63,022 nt of DNA from Nocardia donostiensis (GCF_002081715.1 NZ_MUKP01000033.1:1-63022); one strand, 5' to 3'; shown: positions 35,695 through 44,582, counted from the first letter of the stretch. Notes: generated by a model from the sequence alone, not told the origin. Numbers and translations are program-made.

Positions 35695-36923
35695 TCGTCC
35701 CCGTTCTCCTCGGCCAGCGGCGCACCGGTTTCCAGGTGCGGGCGCAGCACATTGTCGAACATGTTCAGCGCGCTCGCGATGGCCATATGCATGTCCAGGT
35801 ACTGGTAGGTGCCGAGGCGTCCGCCGAACAGCACCTTCGCTGTCGCCGTCTCCTTTTTGGCCAAACCGCGGTAGGCGGCCAGTTTGGCCCGGTCCTCGGG
35901 AGTGTTGATCGGGTAGTACGGCTCGTCCCCGGTCTTGGCGAAACGAGAGTATTCGCGCATGATGACCGTTTTATCGGTCGGGTATTCGCGCTCGGGATGG
36001 AAGTGACGCGGCTCGATGATGCGGGTGTAAGGCACGTCCGCGTCGTTGTAGTTCATCACCGAAGTGCCCTGGTAGTCACCGGTCGGCAGCACTTCGGTTT
36101 CGAAATCGATGGTGCGCCAGCCCAGTTCGCCCTCGCGGTAATCGAAGTAGCGGTCCAGCGGGCCGGTGTAGACCACGGGCACATCAGGGTTCTGCGCGCG
36201 CAGTTCGTCGCGCACCTCGAACCAGTCGGTGTCGAGCCGCACCTCGATCAGCTCGCTCGCCGCCATATTCTCCAGCCACTTGGTGTAGCCGTGGACCGGC
36301 AGGCCCTCATAGGTGTCGTTGAAGTAGCGGTTGTCGAAGGTGTAGCGGACCGGCAGGCGGGTGATATTGCCCGCGGGCAGTTCCTTCGGGTCGGTCTGCC
36401 ACTGTTTGGCGGTGTAGTCGCGGACGAACGCCTCGTAGAGCGGGCGGCCGATCAGCGAGATGGCCTTCTCCTCGAGGTTCTGCGCGTCCTTGGTCTCGAT
36501 CTCCGAAGCCTGCTCGGCGATCAGGGCACGCGCCTCATCGGGTGTGAAGTAGCGGCCGAAGAACTGGGAAACCAGGCCGAGCCCCATCGGGAACTGGTAG
36601 GCCTGCCCCTTGTGCATCGCGAACACCCGATGCTGGTAGCCGGTGAACTCGGTGAACTGGGTTACGTAGTCCCACACCCTCTTGTTCGAGGTGTGGAACA
36701 GATGCGCACCGTATTTGTGCACTTCGATCCCGGTTTCCGGTTCCGGCTCCGAATAGGCGTTACCACCGATATGCGGGCGGCGATCGAGCACCAGCACACG
36801 CTTACCCAGTAGGTTCGCGGTGCGTTCAGCAATGGTCAGCCCGAAAAAACCCGAGCCGACGACGATCAGATCGAACTGTGTATTGGTCTTTTCTGAGTTA
36901 CCCGGAGACGATGCGGCGGTCAC
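35691..36923 (-). CDS. glf: UDP-galactopyranose mutase
   Basis: Glf converts UDP-galactopyranose to UDP-galactofuranose using reduced FAD and supplies GlfT2. The GTG at 36923 (410 residues) is chosen since the dinucleotide-binding motif VVGSGFFG (about 21-28) then sits near the N-terminus as in the family; the open frame further upstream runs into a tandem repeat. Other family blocks: RPHIGGNAY, YGAHLFHT, FPMGLGLVSQFF, and the C-terminal GRLGTYQYLDMHMAI. It leads the five-gene set glf-glfT2-PAP2-ubiA-aftB. No strong ribosome binding site is visible. Confidence 0.96.
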   Translation of the reverse strand: MTAASSPGNSEKTNTQFDLIVVGSGFFGLTIAERTANLLGKRVLVLDRRPHIGGNAYSEPEPETGIEVHKYGAHLFHTSNKRVWDYVTQFTEFTGYQHRVFAMHKGQAYQFPMGLGLVSQFFGRYFTPDEARALIAEQASEIETKDAQNLEEKAISLIGRPLYEAFVRDYTAKQWQTDPKELPAGNITRLPVRYTFDNRYFNDTYEGLPVHGYTKWLENMAASELIEVRLDTDWFEVRDELRAQNPDVPVVYTGPLDRYFDYREGELGWRTIDFETEVLPTGDYQGTSVMNYNDADVPYTRIIEPRHFHPEREYPTDKTVIMREYSRFAKTGDEPYYPINTPEDRAKLAAYRGLAKKETATAKVLFGGRLGTYQYLDMHMAIASALNMFDNVLRPHLETGAPLAEENGDE

Positions 36924-36981
36924 GGCTGCCCAGCGTAACGGAAGCCACCGCAATCGCCCGTCCGAGCCGATACATATAGGC

Positions 36982-37196
36982 GTACCTCCGCCTTCGCTCC
37001 GGCCATGCGCATTTCTGTGTACCTCCCATATACGCACTGCTGAGCGCGGTCTGCCTAGCTACCGCCTTCGCGCCGAACGCGCAGCCCGCGTACCTCCGCC
37101 TTCGCTCCGGGCATGCGCATTTATGCCTACCCACGCATACGCACGGCTGAGCGCGGTCTGCCTATCCACCGCCTTCGCGCCGAACGTGCGGACCGC
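36982..37196. repeat. Tandem repeat, two 107-108-bp units, upstream of glf
   Basis: Units start with GTACCTCCGCCTTCGCTCC at 36982 and 37090 and agree at most positions; a third start GTACCTCC at 37197 then diverges. Read on the minus strand each contains CCGGAGCGAAGGCGGAGGTAC, matching the core of the 36-bp repeats at 62806-62978 in 17 or so positions. The rest of the 504-base gap (37197-37427) shows no gene. Confidence 0.85.
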
Positions 37197-37427
37197 GTAC
37201 CTCCACGTTTCGTGCGGCCGCACGTCTTCGGATGGGGGTCTGCCGCGCGCGGCCGTCTCGGGTGCGGCAGGCCGGAAGCATCGCGGGCACGAGGGCCGGT
37301 CCGGCCGTGGTCGGGTTGGAGTCGGTCGGCGTTCAGTCGATCGAGGATGCGTCCTGCCTGGCGTTCGTTATCGCCACGCCTGGGTAGCGCTTGCACCCGT
37401 CCCGGCTCGGGGGCCCGGACGCGCTGA

Positions 37428-38069
37428 TCAGGCGTGGGTGCGCCGGGCTCTGATCCAGCGTCCGGTGCTGCTCACGCTGGCCAGGATCAGGGTCGCCAGC
37501 ATCAGGATGACGCCGAGAACACCCGTACCCGTGCCGCCGATGATCATTCCCCACACCACGTTGGCCAGGGAAAGTGCGCTGCCGAGGATCACCATGACCC
37601 GCCCGATGGCGGTCCGGCACAGCAGCAGAACGCCGCCGACCAGCAGCAGGAAGGCGATGATGGCGAGCCCGATACTCAGGATGTCGATGAGCTCCGGGCT
37701 GGGCAGATCGACGTCGATATCGACATCGGAACCGCGGGAACTGCGGCTACCGCGGCCGCGGGCGCCGCTGACCGGAACCTGCGCCAACGAATTGGATGTG
37801 CCGAACGCTACGGCCGCGGCCAGCGCGTTGAGTCCGCCACCCAGTAGGGCGAATATGCCCGCGGTGATACCGGTGCCACCACCGGCACCCTGCTGTGGCG
37901 GGGGGTAGCCGGGGCCCGGGTAACCGCCGTAAGCGGGGTAACCAGGTTGCTGCGGATAGCCCGGCGGAGCGGGGTGCGGCGGGTAGCCGGGCGCCGGACC
38001 CTGATGCGGCGGATAGCCGGGCGCGCCATAGTTCTGTGGTTGCCCCGGGGTGCCGTACGGATAGCTCAA
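37428..38069 (-). CDS. Proline/glycine/tyrosine-rich membrane protein
   Basis: This 213-residue protein starts with TTG at 38069, chosen for the strong AGGGGGG site just upstream. Residues 1-65 are repeats of the type PGYPPHQGPAPGYPP, a disordered cytoplasmic-type tail. About four membrane spans follow (about 72-92, 125-150, 158-180, 185-205), with an acidic Arg/Ser/Asp loop between the first two (RGSRSSRGSDVDIDVD). Such Pro-Gly-Tyr tails on small membrane proteins are common in Nocardia and mycobacteria; the family has no known function to me. The gene lies downstream of a terminator that separates it from the MerR gene. Confidence 0.75.
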   Translation of the reverse strand: MSYPYGTPGQPQNYGAPGYPPHQGPAPGYPPHPAPPGYPQQPGYPAYGGYPGPGYPPPQQGAGGGTGITAGIFALLGGGLNALAAAVAFGTSNSLAQVPVSGARGRGSRSSRGSDVDIDVDLPSPELIDILSIGLAIIAFLLLVGGVLLLCRTAIGRVMVILGSALSLANVVWGMIIGGTGTGVLGVILMLATLILASVSSTGRWIRARRTHA

Positions 38070-38132
38070 GGGAATTCCCCCCTCTCGTTTTCGTGGCGCG
38101 AACTCTATCGCGCCGCAGACCATGAGAACCAG

Positions 38133-38167
38133 CAGCGCCCGCCTACACTGGGCATAGGCGGGCGCTG
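38133..38167 (-). terminator. Terminator after the MerR gene
   Basis: CAGCGCCCGCCTA (38133-38145) pairs perfectly with TAGGCGGGCGCTG (38155-38167) around a 9-base loop, 35 bases after the regulator stop and before the start of the next minus-strand gene. Confidence 0.8.
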
Positions 38168-38202
38168 ACGGCATTCCGTTGCGGTTCACCGGTTCCCGGG
38201 TG

Positions 38203-38973
38203 TCACTCCAGGTTCCGCTCGGCGTACACCTTCATCGCGTCGCGAATGAATTCACTGGTGCCCGCACCGTGCACGTCGTAGTTGGCCCGGAAACGGTCGT
38301 CGGAGACATACATTTCGCCGAGGCCCGAGAAGTAACCGGCGCCTGGCTGCTGCTGGGAGCCTGTCGATAACCAGTCGTAGTGCCGCTGGGTGATCGCCTG
38401 CACCTCGTCGCTGCCGGGGGCCAGCCCGGCCTGATGCGCCTTGCCGTAGTCGGCGGCGATCGCCAACTGCGTCTGCTGGAAGGCTTTCTTGTCGGCGTCG
38501 CTCAGCGAACGCCACCAGCGGTCGCTGTTCTCGTAGGCCTGTTCGCCCCAGCGCTCGATGACCTCGTCCTTGTACTGGGTGTGGTCGAACCCGTCGAAAG
38601 CTTCTGCTGCCACGAGTCGTTCACCTCTTTCCATCTTGTGCAGCGTGGTGTGTACCGACTCGATCCGGCGCCGGATCCGATCCTGTTCCTGTCTCAGCAG
38701 TTCCAGGTGTGTACGCAGCGCGGCCGCCGGTTCCTGTTCCCCGGCGAGGACTTCGGCGATGACCGGCAGGCCGAGGCCGAGATCCCGCAGCAACAGGATG
38801 CGTTGCAACCGCACGAGGCCGTCCTGGTCGTAATAGCGGTAACCATTGGCCCCGATCCGGCTCGGCGGCAACAGCCCCAGCTCGCCGTAATGGCGCAGCG
38901 TGCGACTGGTGGTACCGGCCGCCTTCGCCAGATCCTGGATGGACCACTCGCCCTCGCGGGTACCTCTACCCAC
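38203..38973 (-). CDS. TipA-like MerR-family regulator
   Basis: This 256-residue regulator has an N-terminal MerR DNA-binding domain (about 8-80; WSIQDLAKAAGTTSRTLRHY, then GLLPPSRIGANGYRYY), a coiled-coil dimer helix (about 85-120) and a C-terminal TipAS ligand-binding domain (about 130-256; RWWRSLSDADKKAFQQ and HYDWLSTGSQQQ). TipAS domains bind thiopeptides and other large drugs and activate efflux or self expression. GTG 38973 follows AGGAGG with 8-base spacing. A MerR-type promoter lies just upstream, so it is probably autoregulated. The open frame extends 15 codons further but without a site. Confidence 0.93.
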   Translation of the reverse strand: MGRGTREGEWSIQDLAKAAGTTSRTLRHYGELGLLPPSRIGANGYRYYDQDGLVRLQRILLLRDLGLGLPVIAEVLAGEQEPAAALRTHLELLRQEQDRIRRRIESVHTTLHKMERGERLVAAEAFDGFDHTQYKDEVIERWGEQAYENSDRWWRSLSDADKKAFQQTQLAIAADYGKAHQAGLAPGSDEVQAITQRHYDWLSTGSQQQPGAGYFSGLGEMYVSDDRFRANYDVHGAGTSEFIRDAMKVYAERNLE

Positions 38974-39009
38974 GACTCGGACCTCCTCCTGTTTCGTGTC
39001 GGTGCAACC

Positions 39010-39040
39010 AGCATGCAAGTTGACGCTACGTCAAGGTCAA
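39010..39040 (-). promoter_or_regulatory. MerR-type promoter and operator of the TipA-like gene
   Basis: Read on the minus strand: -35 TTGACC (39040-39035), a 19-base spacer and -10 CATGCT (39015-39010). The spacer contains the inverted repeat TTGACG-TAG-CGTCAA (39034-39020). A 19-base spacer filled by a dyad is the hallmark of MerR-regulated promoters. Confidence 0.8.
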
Positions 39041-39192
39041 GGGTGATAACCGTTGGTTTCTCCGCACCGAGACCGGCGCGTTTCCGCTGATCGGCCAGCA
39101 CGGCCCAGACAGGCAGAAACCCGTCACTCCGCCCCGGGACAGATCGCGACCAGAAGGCAGGCTGCGTGCCCCGGCGAGGCGATCGAGCGGTG

Positions 39193-41124
39193 CTAAGCCG
39201 GGTTTCTGCCGGGCCTACCGGTGACGTCCGCTTCCGACGGGATCGCAGGGGCGCCCGGGACCGGCTTCGATGGTTGCGCCTCGGGCGAGTCCGCACTGCC
39301 CGGCGCCTGCTCGATGTCGGGAACGAGCTGCAGCAGGGTCGTGAAATCGACAACCTGCGCCCCCAGCGTCGGCGTGTAAATGATGACGCCGTTGGTGTAC
39401 ATACGATAGATGCCCGCGTTCTCCGGCAGCGACATCTGCGGGCTGATCGGTTCGCCGACCTCGCTGTCAGCTCCACCGATCCGCGCATACTCGGCATCGA
39501 TCGGAGATTGATGCCCTGCCCGGGCAGGCGGCGCAGTAATAACCGGAGTGTTCGGATCGGCACCGGATGGATCGCTTGGTGCAAGTCCAGCTGGAGCGCC
39601 CGGCGTGCTGCTCGACCGTTCAACCGACGAGGGGCCCGGCCTGATGCCCGTCGATGGGCCCGGCACAGTGGACGACGCTGCGTTCGGTGCCTCGCCCGAT
39701 GGCTCACCCGGCATGGTGCTCGAGGGGGCTTCCGGCACAGTGCTCGAAGGTGCTCCCGGCATGTTGCTGTACGGCCCTGCCGGTGTGGGGCCGGGCTGCT
39801 CGCCGGGCCCGGTACTCGGCGGACTGTTCGGTATAGCGACGGAGGGAGCTTCCGGGGCGGGCTCGGGTGGGGCGCCCAGCGCATATTCCGGGGGCGCACC
39901 CGGGACCGTTTCCGGTTGAGCACCGGGCGTTGTGACTGGTGCGGTATCGCGCGCAGGCCCTGGTACGGCGGCAGGTGGGTAGCCAGGAGCAGTGCGTTGC
40001 AGGTCGTCTAGCGCTGTTTCTGTGGGGGTGCCAGGTGCTGTGTTCTGCGTGGTGTCGGGCTGAGCGCTCGGCTCAGGGTCGGCGGCACGGGGGCGGAGTG
40101 CGGCGAGGCCGGGTGTGGCGGTAGTCAGCTCGGCTGGTGTGGGGCCGACTTCGAAGGTGCGGATATCGGCCGGGGTGCCGCCGTCGGGGGCGGTGGAGTA
40201 TTCGGCGCGCAGGATCCGGCCGTCACGCAGGAGAACGGTTCCGTCGGTGGCGGCGACGGCAGCCGCGGTGCGTGGGTCTTCGAGCGCGGTACCGGGGTAG
40301 ACCTGGCAGTCGGTGGTGTCGCAGGTCTGGGCGTAGGGGTAGCGCTGCTCGGCCAGAGCGTAAGAGCGGGCGGCGATAGCTTGGGCGCGCAACGCCGCGG
40401 CTGCGCCTTTGTTTGCCCAGTTCGGCTGCACTTCCGCGGGGAGGACGCCAAGTAGATAGTCCTGGATGCCGACACGGTTGACTGTGCGCGCTTCGCCGTT
40501 CTCGCCGGCGACGCCGAGCGAGCCGCGGTAGCTTCCGCCGCCGCACAGCGTCAGGTGCTCGGCAGCGGGCCGGTTCGGCCGGGGGTCGAGCGGATAGACC
40601 CACGGGTCGGCAACGGAAGTTTGCCAGAGCGTTTCGCCCGAGCAGCCAGCGGTGACAACGACATTCGCTCCGCCGCCGGGCAGCGGCGTCAGGTGCGCGA
40701 CCTGCCCGGGTTCGAGCACCCGGCCCGCAACCCGTGCGCCCGCTGCGGCAGAGACGTCCAGGCTCGAGCCGTCCCGGCCCATCAGTCGCACCGAAACCGT
40801 GGTGGGTCCGATGGTCCCCATGGTCGCGCCCGGATAGTAGTACTCGAGGATGCGCTCGGCCGTCCAGCCGTTCTGCGCATTCCGCAGCGCGCCGTGCTGG
40901 CTCATCCCACGTCCGTGTCCGTCTCCGGCAACCGTCCGGTACACCGCAGGCACGTCGAAGAACAGCAGCGTTCCTCCGGTCAGGGCGACGGTGATACCGA
41001 TGGTCAGCACCGAATCCGCCAGGCAACGACGGCGCCGCACTGTACGCGGCCTATGGGTTCTTGCCAGCAAGTTTCGGAGACGGTGTGCCTGCTTCGCGCG
41101 AGCTGTTCCGAGCGGTTTCGACAT
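39193..41124 (-). CDS. SpoIID/LytB-domain wall protein with proline-rich and LGFP-like tail
   Basis: This 643-residue protein has a basic N-terminus, one membrane anchor or signal (about 35-57), then a SpoIID/LytB domain (about 65-330) with GHGRGMSQHGALRNAQNG, ILEYYYPGA, IQDYLLGVLPAEVQPNW and LRAQAIAARSYA. SpoIID enzymes cleave glycan strands stripped of peptides; actinobacterial relatives are amidase-associated wall proteins. Residues about 335-535 are disordered and rich in Pro, Gly, Thr and Ser with many GAPxxT/VPG turns. An LGFP-like module (about 543-592; YARIGGADSEVGEPI) comes next. It is divergent from a PGRP amidase that also has an LGFP module, so both may act together on peptidoglycan. 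GGGAGC precedes ATG 41124. Confidence 0.87.
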   Translation of the reverse strand: MSKPLGTARAKQAHRLRNLLARTHRPRTVRRRRCLADSVLTIGITVALTGGTLLFFDVPAVYRTVAGDGHGRGMSQHGALRNAQNGWTAERILEYYYPGATMGTIGPTTVSVRLMGRDGSSLDVSAAAGARVAGRVLEPGQVAHLTPLPGGGANVVVTAGCSGETLWQTSVADPWVYPLDPRPNRPAAEHLTLCGGGSYRGSLGVAGENGEARTVNRVGIQDYLLGVLPAEVQPNWANKGAAAALRAQAIAARSYALAEQRYPYAQTCDTTDCQVYPGTALEDPRTAAAVAATDGTVLLRDGRILRAEYSTAPDGGTPADIRTFEVGPTPAELTTATPGLAALRPRAADPEPSAQPDTTQNTAPGTPTETALDDLQRTAPGYPPAAVPGPARDTAPVTTPGAQPETVPGAPPEYALGAPPEPAPEAPSVAIPNSPPSTGPGEQPGPTPAGPYSNMPGAPSSTVPEAPSSTMPGEPSGEAPNAASSTVPGPSTGIRPGPSSVERSSSTPGAPAGLAPSDPSGADPNTPVITAPPARAGHQSPIDAEYARIGGADSEVGEPISPQMSLPENAGIYRMYTNGVIIYTPTLGAQVVDFTTLLQLVPDIEQAPGSADSPEAQPSKPVPGAPAIPSEADVTGRPGRNPA

Positions 41125-41243
41125 TCGTGAGCTCCCATGACTTTACGTCGCTTGGACGGGTCCCAGTCCGGACCGGCATGTCGTTTCGACCGAATCCGAT
41201 CAGCGAGCTACATTCGAGCAACCACTTAATCCTCAACCTGAGG

Positions 41244-41272
41244 TTTAGCTATGTGGCATTTGTGACTAGTGT
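41244..41272 (+). promoter_or_regulatory. Candidate promoter of the PGRP amidase gene
   Basis: TTTAGC (41244-41249) and TAGTGT (41267-41272) are 17 bases apart in an AT-richer stretch 70 bases before the start. The dyad CCTCA-ACC-TGAGG (41231-41243) touches the -35 box and could be an operator. Confidence 0.5.
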
Positions 41273-41342
41273 GATGCGTGAGACAACAAGAAGCAAGCAG
41301 GCATGACTCGCGATCACCGGTTCGACCCGATTGGAGATGCTC

Positions 41343-43574
41343 GTGCCCTACCGCAAGCCGAAACGCTCCTACATGCTCCCGGTTGTCACAACGCTTGCGG
41401 TAGCGGCCCCGCTCGCGACCCTGATACCCGGCGATTCACCCGACTACCGAACGGCCACCGACACCGAACTGGCAGCCGTCCCGGCAGAACTCGCCGAAGT
41501 CGTACTCGCCAACGCGCCCGATATCGTGTTGCCGCTGGCGGAACTCACCGGTCTACCACTTCCCGACCTGCGGCTATCCGATCTTCGTAAACTTCCGCTA
41601 CCGGCGTCTGTTCCGGTCCCGGAAGGTCTGCCCGTCCCGCCAGGTGTGCGGTTACCGGACGAAATTCCGTTACCCCAGCTGAATTCCGGGCAGTCCCAGA
41701 ATTCAGCGCCGCCGACCGAGACCGCACCGGGCCGGACACCGGCCACTCAGCTCATCGCCGACCCGAGCTCCGCGGGCAGCGAAACGGACCCACCCGCGCT
41801 CCAGCCCGGTGTCGTCCCCGCAGAGCTCATGACCGAGGTCGGCGCGCAGGTCAAAGAACTTACTCGCGAAACTCCGTTCAGCGTTGTCGCAGTCACCGCC
41901 GACAACCTGGCAGGCACCACCACCATGGTTCGCGCCCGCCAACCCGACGGCAGCTGGGGTCCCTGGTTCCAGGCCGAGCCGATCGACGGCCACAGCGCAG
42001 CGCCCGCGAGCGGCACCGAGGGCACCGAACCCGTGTACGTGGGCACCACCAACGCCGTGCAGATCCTGGTCACCCGCAGACCCGCCGAACCCGCGTCCCA
42101 GCCTTCCGGGCCATCCGAGCAACCGGTACTGCGCACCCCGGCCGCCGCTCCCGCCGACCAGCCACCAGCCGATATCACCGCCGTGCTCATCGATCCGGGC
42201 CGAGGCGCCATCGATAGCTCACTGGAAGACGTCGCCGCCGCACTGCCAGGCGGCGGACCACATGTGATCACCCGGAGCCAGTGGGGCGCGGACGAATCTT
42301 TGCGCTGCCAGGAGCCCACCTACGACGACGCGCTCGGCGGCGTCACCGTGCACCACACCGCGGGCCGCAACGACTACAGCAAGGCCGAATCGGCGGGCAT
42401 CGTCCGGGCGATCTACACCTATCACGCGAAAACGCTCGGCTGGTGCGATATCGGATACAACGCACTGGTCGACAAGTACGGGCAGATCTTCGAAGGACGT
42501 TACGGCGGTCTCGACAAACCGGTACAGGGCGCGCACGCAGGCGGGTTCAACGAAAACACCTCCGGCGTCGCCATCATGGGCACCTACGAGACCGAAACCC
42601 CCTCGGACCGGGCCATCGAGGCCACCGGGCGGTTCGTCGGCTGGCGGACCAAGATCGCCGGGCTCGACCCCAAAGGCTATACGACCATGTACTCCGAGGG
42701 CACCGAGTTCACCCCGTACGCGCAAGGTGAGGCGGTGCGGCTGCCGATCGTGTTCGCGCACCGCGATGTCGGCAACACCAGCTGCCCCGGCGACGCGGCC
42801 TACGCTCAGATGGACCGCATTCGCGATATCGCGGCCGGGGCAACGGGTTCCGGTCCGCAACCGCGACGCGAGGTGGACCGATCCGATCTGGCGGCGCTCG
42901 TCTCGCTCACCGAAAAGCTGCTGACCATGGTGAACGACAACATCATCGCCAAATACTGGGTGTCGACCGGCGGTCCGCAGGGACCGCTCGGCGACGCCGT
43001 CTCCGAACCGCTGCCCGCCGCGCAGGGCCAGCAGTACGCCAAGTTCGTCAACGGCCACGTCTACACCACCCCCGAGGGCCATACCTACGAGGTGGTCGGC
43101 AAGATCCTCGACCGCTTCCTGGAACTCGGCGGCGACTCCGGTGTGCTTGGCCTGCCCTCCAGCAACCCCTACCCCGTCCCAGACGGCCTGCGCACCGACT
43201 TTCAGAACGGTTCGCTGATCCTCAACGAACTCACCGGCATCGTCACCACGATCTGGAAGACCTACAACGACACCTACCAGCAGGAAATGGCCGGAAAACC
43301 GGTCGCCGCGCCCGCCCCGCACCCGCAGGCCCAACCCGCGCCGCCCGCTCCCACCGATACCTCACCTGGGACACAACCCGCCCCCGAGGCACCCAGCACC
43401 ACCACACAACCCACGCAATCCGAGGAAACCGGTTCACCTGCCTCCGAGCCGGCCGATGAGCCCAGCCGGAACCAGGCACCGAACGGCGAGCCCGGCACAG
43501 CCTCGGAACCAGCAGAACCGCCGACCCCGACCACCGAGCCCGTGCCGCCCATGCAGCCCGTCCCGGCCGAGTAG
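41343..43574 (+). CDS. Secreted PGRP-type N-acetylmuramoyl-L-alanine amidase with LGFP module (Rv3811-like)
   Basis: This 743-residue amidase should cut the bond between MurNAc and the stem peptide. GTG 41343 is chosen because GGAG lies 6 bases upstream; an ATG at 41337 is possible. A signal peptide or anchor (about 8-30) is followed by a disordered segment and a propeptide-like domain (about 165-245). The PGRP/Amidase_2 domain (about 305-505) carries VHHTAG with His337-His338, His473 in FAHRDVGN and Cys481, the zinc set. LGFP-type repeats (about 535-640) and a Pro/Thr/Glu-rich tail (645-743) follow. The position after the glf set matches Rv3811. Confidence 0.93.
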   Translation: MPYRKPKRSYMLPVVTTLAVAAPLATLIPGDSPDYRTATDTELAAVPAELAEVVLANAPDIVLPLAELTGLPLPDLRLSDLRKLPLPASVPVPEGLPVPPGVRLPDEIPLPQLNSGQSQNSAPPTETAPGRTPATQLIADPSSAGSETDPPALQPGVVPAELMTEVGAQVKELTRETPFSVVAVTADNLAGTTTMVRARQPDGSWGPWFQAEPIDGHSAAPASGTEGTEPVYVGTTNAVQILVTRRPAEPASQPSGPSEQPVLRTPAAAPADQPPADITAVLIDPGRGAIDSSLEDVAAALPGGGPHVITRSQWGADESLRCQEPTYDDALGGVTVHHTAGRNDYSKAESAGIVRAIYTYHAKTLGWCDIGYNALVDKYGQIFEGRYGGLDKPVQGAHAGGFNENTSGVAIMGTYETETPSDRAIEATGRFVGWRTKIAGLDPKGYTTMYSEGTEFTPYAQGEAVRLPIVFAHRDVGNTSCPGDAAYAQMDRIRDIAAGATGSGPQPRREVDRSDLAALVSLTEKLLTMVNDNIIAKYWVSTGGPQGPLGDAVSEPLPAAQGQQYAKFVNGHVYTTPEGHTYEVVGKILDRFLELGGDSGVLGLPSSNPYPVPDGLRTDFQNGSLILNELTGIVTTIWKTYNDTYQQEMAGKPVAAPAPHPQAQPAPPAPTDTSPGTQPAPEAPSTTTQPTQSEETGSPASEPADEPSRNQAPNGEPGTASEPAEPPTPTTEPVPPMQPVPAE

Positions 43575-43659
43575 ACGGCAGGGAGCCATCGTCCCGGGTC
43601 GTTGCCGCTGCCCCCGCTGAGGCGGCACGCGATCCATGACGGCATGCTCGCCGCGGACG

Positions 43660-44490
43660 CTAACCCCACCAGCGTTCGAGCACCCGCGCCACACCGTTGT
43701 CCGCGTTGGTCGTGGTGACCTCATCGGCGACGGCCAAAGCTTCCTGATGGGCATTGGCCATCGCGACACCATTACCCGCCATGGTGAGCATGGGCACGTC
43801 ATTGGGCATATCACCGAAGGCGACCATGGTGCTGGGGTCCACGCGGAGACGTTCAGCGACCACAGCAAGCCCCGAAGCCTTGGTGATGCCGGGAGCGGAC
43901 AATTCGATCAAGCCATGGTCGGTGGAATAGGTGATATCGGCCCGGTCGCCGACAAGTGGGGCGAGGGCATCGCGCATTTCCCCACTGAGCGCACCGGGCA
44001 ACCGGATGAGCATCTTGATGGCAGGAGCATCGATCACCTCATGCCGGGCGACGGCAGTGTCGTCCGGGTTGAGCCAAGCATGCTCGTACTCGGGGGAGCT
44101 CACGAACTGCGGAGTGGCAGCATCATGTGCGCTGGCACCGATACGTTCGGCAGCCAACCCGCAGCCAGGCAACGTTCTCTCAGCGATATCGGCAAGCCAG
44201 GCGAGAGTGTCGACATCCAAGGTGCTGCTGGCAAGCACCCGATCGGTGGCACTGTCGTAAACAACCGCACCGTTACCGCACACACACAACGGCGCATACC
44301 CGAGACCATCGACCACCGGCGCTACCCAGCGCGGCGGACGACCAGTAGCCAACACAAACGGCACCCCGTCGTCGACAACCGCGGCAACCGCGGCCTTGGT
44401 CCGCGCGGAGACCCGCTCAGACGGATCGATCAAAGTGCCATCCACATCGGAGGCGACCAGACTCGGCTTGGGCAGATGAAGGCGCGTCAC
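43660..44490 (-). CDS. HAD-superfamily phosphatase, Cof type (Rv3813c-like)
   Basis: This 276-residue cytosolic hydrolase has the HAD motifs ASDVDGTLI (Asp15 and Asp17), a C2-type cap (about 80-190), a lysine in ITKASGLAVV and GDMPNDVPML near the C-terminus. Such enzymes dephosphorylate sugar phosphates or nucleotides; the substrate is unknown. GTG 44490 is chosen since the catalytic Asp then lies near residue 15 as usual. The open frame continues through a palindromic repeat and would add 62 low-complexity residues. Position after the PGRP gene matches M. tuberculosis. Confidence 0.92.
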   Translation of the reverse strand: MTRLHLPKPSLVASDVDGTLIDPSERVSARTKAAVAAVVDDGVPFVLATGRPPRWVAPVVDGLGYAPLCVCGNGAVVYDSATDRVLASSTLDVDTLAWLADIAERTLPGCGLAAERIGASAHDAATPQFVSSPEYEHAWLNPDDTAVARHEVIDAPAIKMLIRLPGALSGEMRDALAPLVGDRADITYSTDHGLIELSAPGITKASGLAVVAERLRVDPSTMVAFGDMPNDVPMLTMAGNGVAMANAHQEALAVADEVTTTNADNGVARVLERWWG

Positions 44491-44502
44491 CCATGCAATT
44501 GT

Positions 44503-44582
44503 GATGGCGCGCTGGCGCGCGTGGGTTTGCGGCCTGTGTTCAATGGCCGCGCCTCCGGCACGGCGGGGTTTACGGCCCCCTG
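44503..44582. repeat. Palindromic repeat element, partial copy upstream of the HAD gene
   Basis: It contains the hairpin GCGCGCTGGCGCGC, then GGGTTTGCGGCC, then the core ATGGCCGCGCCTCCGGCACG and GGGGTTTACGGCCCCC. The same two modules occur, in swapped order, in the copy at 10671-10800. It starts 13 bases upstream of the probable HAD start. Confidence 0.8.

Noticed and set aside
37113..37427. Small open frames downstream of the glf repeats
   Set aside because: They are made of repeat sequence or Arg/Pro-rich translation and do not extend into any conserved region.
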